A stretch of DNA of 6,584 bases from Selenomonas sp. Lineage in GTDB: Bacteria > Bacillota_C > Negativicutes > Selenomonadales > Selenomonadaceae. Below are positions 5,520 to 6,584 of the stretch, in pieces (the stretch's first letter is position 1; each line of letters opens with the position of its first letter). The notes under the pieces were generated by a model. That model did not search any database, was not told the DNA's origin, and was given only the letters and a program-made list of their open reading frames with translations. Location: contig JAGAYB010000075.1 in the NCBI GenBank assembly GCA_017940705.1, positions 1-6,584 on the forward strand. Reading direction: 5' to 3'. The position numbers and the translations under genes were made by a program.

Positions 5520-6584
5520 TTGAACAAGCGGGTTGTAGTGCTTGTTACAGTTTTGGTGACGATATTTGCAGCCATGCCGCAGGCATGGGCCAGGCCTAAA
5601 GAGGCGCAGCCACCGAAAATTATCTATATTCCCCATGATAACAGGCCTATTTCTGACAAGCAGACAAAGGAAGTGGTGGAAAAGCTGGGGTACAACGTCG
5701 TGGTACCGCCGGATGAAATACTGGGAAACCGGGATGACCTTGGATATCCTGACAAGCTTTGGGACTGGCTGCAGAAAAATTCCCTTGATGCCCAGGCGGC
5801 GGTCATCTCCTCTGATTCGCTGATTTACGGCAGTCTGGTAGGCTCGCGCAAGCACAGCTACAGTAAGGCCGAGGTCATTGAACGGGTGAATCGTTTCAGT
5901 CAGTTCCACAAGAAAAATCCCAAGCTGCCGCTGTATGTGTTCAGCTCGATTATGCGGACACCCAAAAGCGGTGAAGCCTCAGGCTATGAAGAACCGCCTT
6001 ACTATCGCAAGTATGGCACAGATATTTTCCGCTATACCGTCCTGCAGGACAAGCAGGAGGTCGAAGGCCTGACAAAACGGGAAACTAAAGAAAAGGCTTT
6101 TTTGGAAGAACTTATACCTAAAAAGGATTTAAAGGATTGGCTGGGGCGGCGCGAAAAGAATTATGCCGCCAATGAAGCACTTATAAAACTTACACGGCAA
6201 AATGTCTTTGATTATCTGGCCTTGGGTCGTGACGATAATGCGCCTTATTCCCGGACGCATTTGGAAAGCCGCCATTTAGCGCAGGCCGGCAAGGACCTGA
6301 GCAAGAACCAGTTTCAGGCGATGGCCGGCATTGATGAAATCGGCATTTTGCTGCTGGCCCGCGCGGTCAACAGCATGCGCCATGAAGTACCCTTTGTATA
6401 CACGCGTTACAACTGGGGACGCGGCGGCAATACGGTACCGGCTTATTCCGATGAAAAAATCAGTGAGTCCATAAATTCGGCCATCATCGCTGTGGGCGGT
6501 ACGCCGATAACGGCACCGCAGCGGGCGGACTTTGTGCTGATGGTGAATACCAACCCTAACGGCAAGACCTATGAGGCCAACGAC
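5520..6584 (+). CDS. Secreted DUF4127 family protein (3' end beyond window)
   Basis: An open frame of 355 codons runs from TTG 5520 to the right edge without a stop. GGAAAGG (5504-5510) lies 9 bases before the TTG. This start gives a full signal peptide: basic MNKR, the hydrophobic core VVVLVTVLVTIFAAM, and a likely cleavage site after AWA (22-24). The mature part carries DUF4127 marks: YIPHDNRP (36-43), a SDSLIYGSLVGSR stretch (98-110), ALGRDDNAPYS (234-244), GIDEIGILLLARAVN (270-284) and YNWGRGGNTVPAY (297-309). Family members are about 500 residues long, so roughly the last third is missing. The function is unknown. The recurring Asp, Arg and Gly motifs look like active-site loops of an enzyme, which is an inference. 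Export implies a role outside the cytoplasmic membrane. The gap to the upstream gene is 4 bases. Confidence 0.9.
   Translation, partial: MNKRVVVLVTVLVTIFAAMPQAWARPKEAQPPKIIYIPHDNRPISDKQTKEVVEKLGYNVVVPPDEILGNRDDLGYPDKLWDWLQKNSLDAQAAVISSDSLIYGSLVGSRKHSYSKAEVIERVNRFSQFHKKNPKLPLYVFSSIMRTPKSGEASGYEEPPYYRKYGTDIFRYTVLQDKQEVEGLTKRETKEKAFLEELIPKKDLKDWLGRREKNYAANEALIKLTRQNVFDYLALGRDDNAPYSRTHLESRHLAQAGKDLSKNQFQAMAGIDEIGILLLARAVNSMRHEVPFVYTRYNWGRGGNTVPAYSDEKISESINSAIIAVGGTPITAPQRADFVLMVNTNPNGKTYEAND

Noticed and set aside
5439..5909. A 156-codon minus-strand frame opposite the DUF4127 start
   Set aside because: The opposite strand carries a signal peptide and family motifs; this frame shows none.

Overview
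The window looks like ordinary chromosome from a Firmicutes-type bacterium. The evidence is strong AGGAGG-type ribosome binding sites, use of TTG starts, consensus sigma-A-like promoters, and families common in that group (DUF2225, DUF4127, DUF2939-like, a TipA/BmrR-style MerR regulator). The gene mix and moderately GC-rich coding sequence, with AT-rich gaps, fit the Negativicutes (Selenomonas and relatives). That placement is an inference from memory of the families, not a search result. No insertion sequence, phage gene, CRISPR array or rRNA was seen. No gene-free stretch exceeds 300 bases; the largest gap is about 130 bases (667-797).

Left part, minus strand (1-942). A small membrane protein with a duplicated TCGIY..YW.Y motif (DUF4234-like) is followed by an overlapping gene for a DUF2752 protein. 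The second gene runs off the left edge and its start lies inside the first. Upstream sit an imperfect inverted repeat, a strong hairpin terminator, and a complete tRNA-Gln(CUG) gene with encoded CCA and its own near-perfect promoter.

Centre (943-3288). A MATE-family multidrug/cation antiporter on the minus strand is divergent from a MerR-family regulator on the plus strand. The 105-bp gap holds a textbook MerR-type arrangement. A promoter with an over-long 19-bp spacer points at the efflux gene, and a 13-bp palindrome lies inside that spacer. A second promoter with normal 17-bp spacing points at the regulator. The regulator probably senses a compound through its C-terminal GyrI-like domain and switches on the pump.

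Right part (3289-6584, plus strand). Four tightly spaced genes look like one operon behind an extended -10 promoter: an exported or anchored DUF2939-like protein; a DUF2225 zinc-ribbon plus TPR-like protein; an unrecognised 249-residue protein starting at TTG; and a secreted DUF4127 protein, also starting at TTG and cut by the right edge after 355 residues. None has an established function that I can state. The operon mixes two exported and two apparently cytoplasmic proteins, and it is the least explained part of the window.
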